NCBI GenBank assembly: GCA_023405565.1
Contig: JAEXXW010000166.1
Span: 1 to 8,479, forward strand
Reading direction: 5' to 3'
DNA length: 8,479 nucleotides
Origin: Pseudomonadota bacterium
GTDB lineage: Bacteria > Pseudomonadota > Alphaproteobacteria > Rhizobiales > Xanthobacteraceae
Position 1 is the stretch's first letter; each line of letters starts with the position of its first letter. A model generated the notes under the pieces. The model worked only from the letters and a program-made list of their open reading frames with translations, had not been told where the DNA came from and made no database searches. Below are positions 1 to 6,373 of the stretch, piece after piece. A program made the position numbers and the translations under genes.

Positions 1-1
1 G

Positions 2-787
2 TCACTGACCGGTGAAGACGGGCTTGCGCTTTTCCATGAAGGCGGTGCGGCCTTCGATGTAATCCTTGCTATCGAAGCAGCGCTGCACACTGGCGCTCGC
101 CGCCTTCATGTCGCGCTCGGTCTCGTCCTTCATTGTTTCCCCAACGATCAGTTTGATCGAACCGACCGTCAGCGGTGCGTTGGCGGCAATGATCTCGGCG
201 TAGTTCTTCACATAGCTTTCCAGTTCGGCATCCGGCACCACGCGATTGACGAAACCCATCATGCGGGCTTCCTCAGCGTCGAATTGCCGCGCCGTGAAGA
301 AAATCTCCTTGGCGAAAGAAGGGCCCACCACGTTGATCAGCCGCTTCACGCCCTTGTAGTCGTAGCCAAGGCCGAGCTTGGCCGCCGGAATGCCGAATTT
401 CGATGCCGGCGTGCTGATCCGCATGTCGCAGCAGGTGGCGAGTGCCATGCCACCGCCGATGCAATAGCCACGGATCATCGCAATCGTCGGCTTGGGAAAA
501 TCATGCACACCGGAGAAGGCCTGCTCCGTGGTTGCATTGTATTTCGCCACACCCTCGGCGGTGCTGCGTTCATCGCCAAACTTGGAAATATCCGCGCCCG
601 ACACAAACGCCTTGCCGCCAACCCCGGTCAGCACCACGACCCGCACGGAATCGTCATTACGGAAATCGTCGAGAATGGCACGCGTCGCCGCCCACATCTC
701 CAGCGACACCGCATTGTGCCGCTCCGGATTGTTGAAGATCACGTAGCCGACCCCGCCGTCCTTGCGCGAGAGCATCTTATCGGTCAT
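2..787 (-). CDS. Enoyl-CoA hydratase/isomerase (crotonase) family protein
   Basis: A 261-residue protein of the crotonase fold, the usual size for the family; a cytosolic enzyme acting on an acyl-CoA thioester. The two oxyanion-hole segments are visible: KAFVSGADIS (about residues 59-68) and GYCIGGGMAL (about 107-116). Of the two catalytic glutamates of classical enoyl-CoA hydratase, the second seems kept (Glu161 in AKEIFF), but the first is Ala135 in GIPAAKLG, where hydratases have a PE motif. Plain hydration of 2-enoyl-CoA is therefore uncertain; an isomerase, hydrolase or other crotonase reaction is possible. The ATG start is supported by AAGGA 8 nt upstream. The gene lies downstream of a CoA-transferase on the same strand, 114 bp away with a palindromic repeat pair between them, so co-transcription is likely but may be attenuated. 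The family call is secure; the substrate is unknown. Confidence 0.93.
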   Translation of the reverse strand: MTDKMLSRKDGGVGYVIFNNPERHNAVSLEMWAATRAILDDFRNDDSVRVVVLTGVGGKAFVSGADISKFGDERSTAEGVAKYNATTEQAFSGVHDFPKPTIAMIRGYCIGGGMALATCCDMRISTPASKFGIPAAKLGLGYDYKGVKRLINVVGPSFAKEIFFTARQFDAEEARMMGFVNRVVPDAELESYVKNYAEIIAANAPLTVGSIKLIVGETMKDETERDMKAASASVQRCFDSKDYIEGRTAFMEKRKPVFTGQ

Positions 788-795
788 TCACTCAG

Positions 796-800
796 TCCTT
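796..800 (-). promoter_or_regulatory. Ribosome binding site of the crotonase gene
   Basis: On the minus strand these bases read AAGGA, 8 nt before the ATG at 787-785. This supports that start and indicates independent translation initiation downstream of the repeat pair. Confidence 0.7.
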
Positions 801-809
801 TCCATATTC

Positions 810-895
810 GTCATGGCCGGGCTTGACTCGGCCATCCGATAAGGCGGACACCGTGCCAACCTAAGCGGGATGCGCGGGTCGAGCCTGCGCATGAC
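810..895. repeat. Pair of inverted REP-like palindromes (BIME-like)
   Basis: Two imperfect hairpins sit in the gap between the CoA-transferase and crotonase genes. The first has arms ATGGCCGGG (813-821) and CTCGGCCAT (827-835) around a 5-nt loop. The second has arms ATGCGCGGG (870-878) and CCTGCGCAT (884-892), also around a 5-nt loop. Each stem has one mismatch in nine. The second unit, reverse-complemented, matches the first in outline (GTCATG, then GGGCT or AGGCT, then GAC, ending CATCC), so the two are inverted copies of one element. Short palindromes starting GTCATG with a GGGCTTGACC-type centre are, from memory, very common between genes in Bradyrhizobium and relatives. They may stabilise or attenuate the transcript of the minus-strand operon. 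Confidence 0.7.
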
Positions 896-901
896 AAAGA
901 G

Positions 902-2119
902 TTACGTCGCACCGGCCTTCTTCAGTTCATCAATCTCGCCGGCGCTGAACCCGAACTCCGCCAGCACTTCATCGGTATGCTCGCCGCGCTCGGGCGTATG
1001 CATCACCACCTTGCTCGGCGTCCGCGACAGTGACACCGCCTGCCGGATCACCTGCAGCGTGCCGCGATCCGGCGTCTCCATATCCGTCGCAACACCGATA
1101 TGTTTCACCTGCGGATCTTCGAACATCTCATCGATGGCATAGATCGGACCGGCCGCCACACCCTGCTCGTTCAGACGCTTGATCCAATATTCGCTGGTGT
1201 TGCCGGCCAACACGACTTCGATATCGGCATTCATCGCATCGCGGTTCTGCAGCCGCAGCGCATTGGAGGCGTAATCCGGATTCTGCAGAAAATGTTCAGC
1301 ATCGATCGCCTTGCAAAAGCGCGTCCAGGTCGGCGACCCCGTGGTCGCGATATTGATCTGGCCATCTTTTGTTTTGTAGACGCCGGTCGGGATGCTGGTC
1401 GGATGGTTGTTGCCAGCCTGTCCCGGCACCACCTTGTCGATCAGCCAGCGCGCCGCCTGGAAATCCAGCATGAAGATCTGCGCCGCCAGCAGCGACGATT
1501 CCACATATTGTCCTTCGCCCGACCGCTCGCGCTCGAGCAGCGCCACCATGATGCCAAGCGCGGCGAACAAACCGGCCGTCATGTCGGCAATCGCGGCCCC
1601 CGCGCGCACCGGCCCTTGCCCCGGCAAGCCGGTAACGGACATCAGCCCGCCCATGCCCTGCGCGATCTGGTCGAAGCCCGGCCACTTCTCATAAGGGCCG
1701 GTCTGCCCATAGGCCGAGATGCTGGCATAGATGATGCGGGGATTGACCGCCTTCAGGTCCGGATAATCGATCTTCAGCCGCCGCTTAACATCCGGGCGAA
1801 AATTCTCGATCACGATATCGGCCTTTTCGGCCAGCCGCAGGAATGTCGCACGGCCCGCCTCGCTTTTCAGGTCGAGCGTGATGCTGCGCTTGTTGCGGTG
1901 CAGGTTCTGGAAATCGCCAGAATGACGCGGCCCGCCGATCGGATCGCCGCCTTCCAGCCGCTCCGGCGCTTCGATCTTGATGACATTGGCGCCCCAGTCG
2001 GCGAATTGGCGGGCACAGGTCGGCCCGGCTCGCACCCGCGAGAGATCCAGCACCGTGAGATTCTGCAAGGCCGTCGAGGCACGCGGGATATTCGGCGAGG
2101 GATTGGAGCTGTCAGGCAA
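902..2119 (-). CDS. Family III CoA-transferase (CaiB/BaiF type)
   Basis: Cytosolic enzyme moving CoA between carboxylic acids through an aspartyl-CoA anhydride. From the TTG at 2119-2117 it has 405 residues, the normal family length. The N-terminal signature LTVLDLSRVRAGP starts near residue 21, GANVIKIE lies near 43-50 and NLHRNKRS near 72-79. The expected catalytic aspartate is Asp179 in AIADMTAG, and GNNHPTSIP lies near 236-244. There is no in-frame ATG before the conserved core. An upstream TTG at 2218-2216 would overlap the tusA-like stop (TTGA) and suggest coupling, but would add 33 residues not typical of the family, so TTG 2119 is preferred; a GTG at 2053-2051 would cut into the core. 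The ribosome site before TTG 2119 is weak (AGAG). It lies between the tusA-like and crotonase genes on the same strand. The acid it activates cannot be told from sequence. Confidence 0.9.
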   Translation of the reverse strand: MPDSSNPSPNIPRASTALQNLTVLDLSRVRAGPTCARQFADWGANVIKIEAPERLEGGDPIGGPRHSGDFQNLHRNKRSITLDLKSEAGRATFLRLAEKADIVIENFRPDVKRRLKIDYPDLKAVNPRIIYASISAYGQTGPYEKWPGFDQIAQGMGGLMSVTGLPGQGPVRAGAAIADMTAGLFAALGIMVALLERERSGEGQYVESSLLAAQIFMLDFQAARWLIDKVVPGQAGNNHPTSIPTGVYKTKDGQINIATTGSPTWTRFCKAIDAEHFLQNPDYASNALRLQNRDAMNADIEVVLAGNTSEYWIKRLNEQGVAAGPIYAIDEMFEDPQVKHIGVATDMETPDRGTLQVIRQAVSLSRTPSKVVMHTPERGEHTDEVLAEFGFSAGEIDELKKAGAT

Positions 2120-2214
2120 TGGTGTTCTCTGCGGGGTAGCTGGACGGAACCGGCGGGCGACAATCCCTGAACCGGACGGCAAATTCAACTCGTGCGGCCA
2201 TGCCGGTTTGCAGG

Positions 2215-2445
2215 TCAAGCCTTGCGGATTCGAAAGGTCAGGAGATCATCGCTCCGTTCGGTCGCTTCCAGCGCATCGCCGGTCTGGTTGACGAGGTTCG
2301 GGATATCGATCGAAGCCAGCGGATCGGTGCATTCGACCAAAATCACCTCGCCGGCTGCCATCCCCCGCAAGATCTTGCGGGTGCGAAGGGCTGGGAGCGG
2401 ACATTTCAACCCGCGAAGATTGATGACTTTTTCGGTCATGCTCAT
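2215..2445 (-). CDS. TusA/SirA-like sulfur-carrier protein
   Basis: A 76-residue protein with the TusA-family hallmark near the N-terminus: LRGLKCPLPALRTRK, whose Cys15 in CPLP is the residue that carries a persulfide in TusA. The length and the two-layer alpha/beta pattern (Cys motif and helix, strand EVILVECT, helix DIPNLVNQTG, final strand LLTFRIRK) fit the family. TusA passes sulfur from a cysteine desulfurase to acceptors; in E. coli it serves tRNA thiolation and also affects molybdenum-cofactor enzymes. A second ATG two codons downstream (2439-2437) is an equally possible start, and both ribosome sites are weak. The gene is divergent from the MoeA-like operon, 95 bp away, and is first in a minus-strand row with a CoA-transferase and a crotonase. 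Which acceptor it serves is unknown; the exact name tusA is not assigned because several paralogues share this motif. Confidence 0.88.
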   Translation of the reverse strand: MSMTEKVINLRGLKCPLPALRTRKILRGMAAGEVILVECTDPLASIDIPNLVNQTGDALEATERSDDLLTFRIRKA

Positions 2446-2540
2446 TGGTCCGTTCTATCGAGGAGCGGCCTTTTCAATTCGGAAACCGGCAATATTTCAG
2501 TCGCTTGACCCAGTATGGATGCTTCGTCAGAAACGCAAGC
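2446..2540. promoter_or_regulatory. Divergent intergenic region between the tusA-like and MoeA-like genes
   Basis: This 95-bp gap separates genes transcribed away from each other, so promoters for both directions probably lie here or overlap the gene starts. TTGACC at 2505-2510 resembles a plus-strand -35 box, but no good -10 box follows at the right spacing. No ModE-like or other convincing operator was seen. The assignment rests on gene orientation and not on a recognised motif. Confidence 0.4.
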
Positions 2541-3653
2541 ATGAACGCGGACAGACCCGCTGCCCAAAGGATCGCCCGGCTGACGCCGCTGGCCGATGTG
2601 CTGGCTTTGCTGGACCGGCTTGCTCCGGTGGAACCACAGGACGTGCCGGTGGCGCAGGCGCTGCATGGCGTGCTGGCGGCCGACATCATGACGACGCAAG
2701 CGATGCCGCCCGTCGCAACGGCTGCACGCGACGGCTGGGCGGTGGACGCCGATACCACACGCGATGCCGGCCCCTACGCACCGATGATGCTGCCGTCATC
2801 GAGCCAGCGCATCGATGCCTTCGCGCCGATGCCGCCGGGGACTGATGCTGTCGCGCCGATCGATGCGGTCACGGTGATGGGCGGCATGATGCAGATCATG
2901 GCACCGGCCGCGCCCGGCGAAGGCGTGTTGCCGAAGGGAGGCGATGGTGACAGCGGCGCGGTCCTCCGCCAGACCGGACAGCGGTTACGCGCGGTCGACA
3001 TTGCCTCACTGACGGCGCTCCGGCTGACGCAGGTCAGAATCCGTAGACCACATATCCTGCTCGCGCCTGCGCGGCGCGACGATGTCATTCTCACATCCAT
3101 CGCCGACTTTCTCGCCAGCGTGATGGCGATGGCCGGTGCAAGCGTGACACGCGCCGGCGACTTCGATGCGGCCTTGCGCGATACGGCGACCGATGCGGTG
3201 ATCGGCGTCGGCGGTACCGGCAGCGGCCGCAACGATCATGCGGTGACGACGTTATCGCGCGCCGGCACATTGACGTGTCATGGCATCGGCCTTGGACCGG
3301 GCGAGACAAGCGCGTTTGGCACAGTCGGAACAAGACCTGCTCTGCTCATTCCCGGCCGCATCGATGCGGCGCTTGCCGCATGGCTGACACTGGCGCACCC
3401 CTTGATCAGCAAATTGAGCGGCATCGCCACAGATGAATTCGTGTCGTCCGCGGCATTGTCGCGCAAGATCACATCCACCATCGGTCTTGCCGACGTGGTT
3501 CCGGTCCGCCGGGACGGCGACATGATCACGCCGCTCGCCTCCGGCATGCTGCCGCTGAGGACGCTTGCGCAAGCCGATGGATGGGTTCTTGTCCCCGCGG
3601 ACAGCGAAGGCTATCCCGCTGGGGCTGTCGTTCAGGTGAGGCCATTGCCGTGA
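2541..3653 (+). CDS. Divergent MoeA-like protein lacking most catalytic motifs
   Basis: A 370-residue protein with the overall layout of molybdopterin molybdotransferase MoeA but strongly eroded motifs. The N-terminal region (residues 14-68) aligns with MoeA: the hydrophobic helix LADVLALLDRL, PVAQALHGVLAADI, then PPVATAARDGWAV in place of PPFDxSxxDGYA, keeping only the DG pair (Asp64). The STGDEL motif is missing; the equivalent stretch is near LLAPARRDD (173-181). GGTGSGRND (224-232) stands for SGGVSxGExD and keeps the aspartate. IGLGPGETSAFG (249-260) stands for the KPGKP loop with both lysines lost, and PGR (271-273) replaces PGNP. A C-terminal beta domain follows (about 297-370). The ATG at 2541 fits the family N-terminus, though its ribosome site is poor. 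Its stop overlaps the next gene by 4 bp. Probably not a catalytic molybdotransferase by itself; perhaps a partner subunit or cofactor-binding protein. The fold call is fairly sure; the function is inferred. Confidence 0.82.
   Translation: MNADRPAAQRIARLTPLADVLALLDRLAPVEPQDVPVAQALHGVLAADIMTTQAMPPVATAARDGWAVDADTTRDAGPYAPMMLPSSSQRIDAFAPMPPGTDAVAPIDAVTVMGGMMQIMAPAAPGEGVLPKGGDGDSGAVLRQTGQRLRAVDIASLTALRLTQVRIRRPHILLAPARRDDVILTSIADFLASVMAMAGASVTRAGDFDAALRDTATDAVIGVGGTGSGRNDHAVTTLSRAGTLTCHGIGLGPGETSAFGTVGTRPALLIPGRIDAALAAWLTLAHPLISKLSGIATDEFVSSAALSRKITSTIGLADVVPVRRDGDMITPLASGMLPLRTLAQADGWVLVPADSEGYPAGAVVQVRPLP
3634..3641 (+). promoter_or_regulatory. Ribosome binding site fixing the GTG start of the MoeA-PBP gene
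   Basis: AGGTGAGG lies 8 nt before GTG 3650-3652, inside the end of the upstream MoeA-like gene. The GTGA overlap of start and stop, together with this site, makes GTG 3650 the best start and indicates translational coupling of the two genes. Confidence 0.65.
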
Positions 3654-5632
3654 ATCAATTGCCGAAGCCTGAAAGCACGCTCCTCGATGCAGTCCGCCGC
3701 GCCGCGCGGCAGGAGCAGTTTCTTGAAGTTGTTTCCGCCGAGGAAGCGAAGCGACGCTTTGAAAACGGTCTCGATCTGTCGCCGCGCGGAACGCAAACCA
3801 TTGCTCTGTCCGACGCATTGGGCCGCGTCCTCATCGCCGATATTCTGGCTCCGCTCGATGTGCCGCCCTTCGACCGCTCCGGCGTCGATGGCTTTGCGTT
3901 GCGTGCCAGCGACACCACCGGCGCCAGTGATTCAACACCGCTGCGTCTTCGCCTCAACCGTGAGGTGATTGCCTGCGGTCACGCACCGAACATCGAAGTT
4001 TCGCCTGTAACCGCAACCGCCATCGCAACGGGCGGTGTCGTGCCGCGCGGCGCCGATGCTGTGATCATGATCGAGCACACCGAGTTGCTCGACGATCCGG
4101 AAAATCTGTCGATTGAAATCCACCGCGCCGTCGCGCCGGGACAATTCATCGCCTATGCCGGCTCCGACATTGCGCGCGGGGAAACGTTGCTGCGCAAGGG
4201 CACGCTCCTTGGCTCGCGCGAGATCGGCATGCTTGCGGCCTGCGGCATCGCTCATATCGACGTTGTGCGAAAGCCGAAGGTCGCCGTGCTCTCGACCGGA
4301 GACGAACTGGTGCAGCCCGGCGAAGCACTCAGCCCTGCCAAAATCTATGACAGCAACGGCGCGATTGTCGCTGCGGCCGTGACCGAAGCCGGTGGCGAGC
4401 CTGTCGCCTATGGCGCATTTCCCGACGACGAGACCTTGCTCGGCGATGCCATGCGCAAGGGTCTCGCCGATGCCGACATGCTGATCCTGTCCGGCGGCAC
4501 ATCGAAAGGCGCTGGCGATCTCTCGCATCGCATCGTCTCGACGCTCGGCGAGCCTGGCATTCTCGTGCATGGCGTCGCGTTGAAGCCCGGCAAGCCGCTT
4601 TGCCTTGCGGTGGCGAACGGAAAGCCAGTCATTGTGCTGCCGGGTTTCCCAACATCGGCGATCTTCACATTCCATGCTTTCGTCGCGCCGGTCATTCGTA
4701 CGCTCGCCGGCCTGCCGCCTGAAAATCCGAAGACCGTTGCAGCTCGCGTGCCGACACGCATTCCGTCCGAACTCGGCCGCAAGGAATTCGCGCTGGTCGC
4801 GTTGGTGGAAGGCGCCGACGGCATGGTCGCGTTTCCATCGCCGAAAGGGTCGGGCTCCGTCACCACCTTCTCGCAATCGGACGGCTTCATCGCAATCGAT
4901 GCGCTGGCCAGCGCACTCGATGCCAACACGACGACCGATGTCACGCTGATCGGCGCTGCGGCGCGTGCGCCGGACGTTGTCATCATGGGCAGCCATGATG
5001 TGGCACTCGATGTTGTCGTCAGTGCATTGGCCGAGCGCGGCTTCACCGCGCGCACCATCGCCGTCGGTAGTCTTGGCGGCGCCGTTGCGGCGCAACGCGG
5101 CGAATGCGACATCGCACCCGTCCATCTCGTCGATCCGCAAAGCGGCGCCTACAATACGCATCTCGTTCAGGACGGCTTGTTGCTGGTGAAGGGCTGGGAG
5201 CGCTCGCAGGGCTTTCTCTACCGTGCCGGCGATGTGCGCTTCGAAGGCAAGACCGCCGATCAGGCGATCGCGACGGCCTTAGCCGATCGCTATTGTCTCA
5301 TGGTCAACCGCAATGCCGGTTCCGGCACGCGCGTGCTGATCGACCAGAAGCTGAAGGGTGCGCGCCCGCCCGGCTATGCCAACCAGCCGAAATCGCACAA
5401 TGCCGTGGCCGCGGCGATCGCGCAGGCGCGGGCCGATTGGGGCTTTGCCATCGAGCCGGTGGCGCGCATGTATGGCTTATCGTTCCTGCCAGTGGCGCCG
5501 GAGGAATATGATTTTCTCGTTGTCGAAAGCCGTCGGGACCGGCCTGCCGTCCGCGCCTTCCTCGAAGCACTGCGCGACGAGGAGGTGCGAAAACGCATCC
5601 GTACGCTTGGTATGCGCCCCGCCAATGCTTAG
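3650..5632 (+). CDS. MoeA fused to a C-terminal PBP-like (LysR substrate-binding-like) domain
   Basis: A 660-residue two-part protein starting at GTG 3650. Residues about 1-435 are a full MoeA, the enzyme that inserts molybdate (or tungstate) into adenylylated molybdopterin. Motifs in order: PPFDRSGVDGFA (72-83), ATGGVVPRGADAVIM (126-140), STGDEL (215-220), SGGTSKGAGD (281-290), LKPGKP (311-316) and LPGFP (330-334). Residues about 440-660 form a PBP-like domain (Pfam PBP_like type) with GSHD (447-450), VGSLGG (472-477), DIAPVHLVDP (487-496) and GAYN (499-502), NRNAGSGTRVLID (553-565) and SHNAVAAAIAQARADWG (582-598). There is no signal peptide, so this ligand-binding module is cytoplasmic. The same fusion is known in archaea and some bacteria; its ligand is unsettled, with an oxyanion or cofactor intermediate plausible. 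It is coupled to the degenerate MoeA-like gene upstream. The catalytic motifs look intact, so activity is likely. Confidence 0.93.
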   Translation: MNQLPKPESTLLDAVRRAARQEQFLEVVSAEEAKRRFENGLDLSPRGTQTIALSDALGRVLIADILAPLDVPPFDRSGVDGFALRASDTTGASDSTPLRLRLNREVIACGHAPNIEVSPVTATAIATGGVVPRGADAVIMIEHTELLDDPENLSIEIHRAVAPGQFIAYAGSDIARGETLLRKGTLLGSREIGMLAACGIAHIDVVRKPKVAVLSTGDELVQPGEALSPAKIYDSNGAIVAAAVTEAGGEPVAYGAFPDDETLLGDAMRKGLADADMLILSGGTSKGAGDLSHRIVSTLGEPGILVHGVALKPGKPLCLAVANGKPVIVLPGFPTSAIFTFHAFVAPVIRTLAGLPPENPKTVAARVPTRIPSELGRKEFALVALVEGADGMVAFPSPKGSGSVTTFSQSDGFIAIDALASALDANTTTDVTLIGAAARAPDVVIMGSHDVALDVVVSALAERGFTARTIAVGSLGGAVAAQRGECDIAPVHLVDPQSGAYNTHLVQDGLLLVKGWERSQGFLYRAGDVRFEGKTADQAIATALADRYCLMVNRNAGSGTRVLIDQKLKGARPPGYANQPKSHNAVAAAIAQARADWGFAIEPVARMYGLSFLPVAPEEYDFLVVESRRDRPAVRAFLEALRDEEVRKRIRTLGMRPANA

Positions 5633-5679
5633 CTTTCACTTGGACTAGCTTTCCCCTGCGGACACATGGCCGCATGAGA

Positions 5680-5728
5680 GCGTTTTCGAGCGAAGTGGAT
5701 ACCGGTTTGCTTGAAGAAAACGCGTCAA
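5680..5728 (+). repeat. Palindromic intergenic repeat, copy 1
   Basis: The outer arms GCGTTTTC (5680-5687) and GAAAACGC (5716-5723) are perfect complements. Between them lie GAGCGAAGTGG and ACCGGTTTGC, giving a long imperfect hairpin, followed by the tail GTCAA. The same unit recurs at 7650-7696: over 48 aligned columns from position 5681 I count 43 identities, four substitutions and one gap. From memory this GCGTTTTCGAGCGAAGTGG-type element is abundant between genes in Bradyrhizobium, Rhodopseudomonas and relatives, often with a second hairpin joined to its 3' side as here. Confidence 0.85.
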
Positions 5729-5739
5729 AACTAAAAAAC

Positions 5740-5781
5740 GAGAGCCTCGGCTTTGATTTCATCAAAGCCGGAAAGGCTCTC
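5740..5781 (-). terminator. Strong hairpin with a T-run on the minus strand
   Basis: An outer stem GAGAGCCT (5740-5747) with AGGCTCTC (5774-5781) and an inner stem GGCTTTGAT (5749-5757) with ATCAAAGCC (5761-5769) give 17 base pairs, closed by a 3-nt loop and broken only by an internal bulge (C5748 opposite GGAA). Read on the minus strand, the hairpin is followed by GTTTTTTAGTTTT, the form of an intrinsic terminator; on the plus strand no T-run follows. Both flanking genes are on the plus strand, so it would stop antisense transcription. It sits directly after the palindromic repeat and may simply be that element's second module. Confidence 0.5.
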
Positions 5782-5802
5782 GACATTCACGATAAGACGA
5801 TC

Positions 5803-5816
5803 CGGCGATATCGCCG
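5803..5816. repeat. 14-bp perfect palindrome upstream of mobB
   Basis: CGGCGATATCGCCG is a perfect palindrome whose end lies 29 nt before the mobB ATG. It could be a dimeric-regulator site or chance in GC-rich DNA; no second copy was noticed upstream of the other molybdenum-cofactor genes. Confidence 0.3.
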
Positions 5817-5845
5817 CTCGTCGCTTTTGCGGTAAACAGTCTCGC

Positions 5846-6373
5846 ATGCACATTATCGGCCTCGCCGGCTGGAGCGGTTCCGGCAAAACCACGTTGCAGA
5901 CCAAAGTCATTCCGCGCCTGACCGCGCGCGGAAAGCGCGTGTCCACGCTCAAGCATGCGCATCATGCTTTCGATGTCGACCGGCCCGGCAAGGATTCGTT
6001 CGAACATCGCTCCGCCGGCGCGACCGAAGTGCTGGTCGTTTCCGGTAATCGCTGGGCGCTGATGCATGAATTGCGCGGCGCGCCGGAACCGGAATTGCCG
6101 CAGTTGCTCGCCAAGCTGTCGAACGTCGATCTTGTGCTGGTCGAGGGCTTCAAACGCGAGCCGTTTCCGAAGCTTGAAATTCATCGCGCCGAGAACGGCA
6201 AGCCGCTGTTGCATCCCGACGATCCTTTTATCGTCGCGGTCGCGTCGGACACACCGTTGCCGGATGCCAGCCTGCCGGTTGTCGATCTCAACGACATCGA
6301 TGCCATCGCCGACCTGCTGCTGACGAAATCAATCCCCATCAACGACGTGAAGGCCCACGCGGACGCGATCTGA
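5846..6373 (+). CDS. mobB: Molybdopterin-guanine dinucleotide biosynthesis protein MobB
   Basis: A 175-residue GTP-binding protein of normal MobB length. The N-terminal Walker A motif is GWSGSGKTTL (8-17). KHAHHAFDVDRPGKDSF (36-52) and EHRSAGA (53-59) form the conserved MobB segment, and VEGFKREPFPKLEIHR (99-114) is the family's second signature. MobB acts in the cytosol with MobA in forming guanine-dinucleotide molybdenum cofactor; it binds and slowly hydrolyses GTP and is helpful but not strictly required in E. coli. The ATG at 5846 is chosen because MHIIGLAGWSGSGKTTL begins just where MobB proteins begin; its ribosome site is weak. Its stop codon overlaps the moeA start by one base (TGATG), implying coupled translation. 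The last 15 or so residues are not conserved in my recollection of the family. Confidence 0.95.
   Translation: MHIIGLAGWSGSGKTTLQTKVIPRLTARGKRVSTLKHAHHAFDVDRPGKDSFEHRSAGATEVLVVSGNRWALMHELRGAPEPELPQLLAKLSNVDLVLVEGFKREPFPKLEIHRAENGKPLLHPDDPFIVAVASDTPLPDASLPVVDLNDIDAIADLLLTKSIPINDVKAHADAI

Larger units (their letters stand above)
5633..5845. other. Intergenic region between the MoeA-PBP gene and mobB
   Basis: A 213-bp stretch without a convincing gene. It holds the palindromic repeat, the strong hairpin and the short palindrome listed separately. The first 47 bases after the stop contain only a weak 5-bp stem (5657-5661 with 5670-5674) and no T-run, so no plus-strand terminator of the usual kind was found. 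A promoter for mobB and moeA may lie here but no clear boxes were seen. Confidence 0.6.

Noticed and set aside
284..826. Open frame of about 180 codons on the plus strand opposite the crotonase gene
   Set aside because: It lacks any domain and overlaps a well-supported gene; its end runs into the intergenic repeat.
1100..2170. Open frame of about 356 codons on the plus strand opposite the CoA-transferase
   Set aside because: Its translation is low-complexity and Arg/His-rich with no family resemblance, and it is fully explained as a shadow of the CoA-transferase gene.
2505..2533. Possible sigma-70-type promoter for the MoeA-like gene (TTGACC then CAGAAA at a 17-bp spacer)
   Set aside because: The -10 hexamer is poor and the implied transcript would start almost at the ATG, leaving no leader or ribosome site.
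3932..5161. Long open frame of about 409 codons on the minus strand opposite the MoeA-PBP gene
   Set aside because: It lies wholly inside a gene with clear family motifs, its translation is rich in Arg, His and Cys with no recognisable domain, and long antisense frames are common in GC-rich codon usage.
5657..5674. Small hairpin after the MoeA-PBP stop as a plus-strand terminator
   Set aside because: Only a 5-bp stem with an 8-nt loop and no following T-run.
5753..5845. N-terminal extension of mobB into the intergenic region
   Set aside because: The frame is open upstream but would pass through the repeat hairpin, and MobB proteins start just before the P-loop, matching ATG 5846.
5633..5845. 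Molybdenum-cofactor riboswitch upstream of mobB
   Set aside because: The hairpins here are explained by the repeat family and a short palindrome; no multi-stem arrangement resembling the known Moco RNA motif could be recognised by eye.
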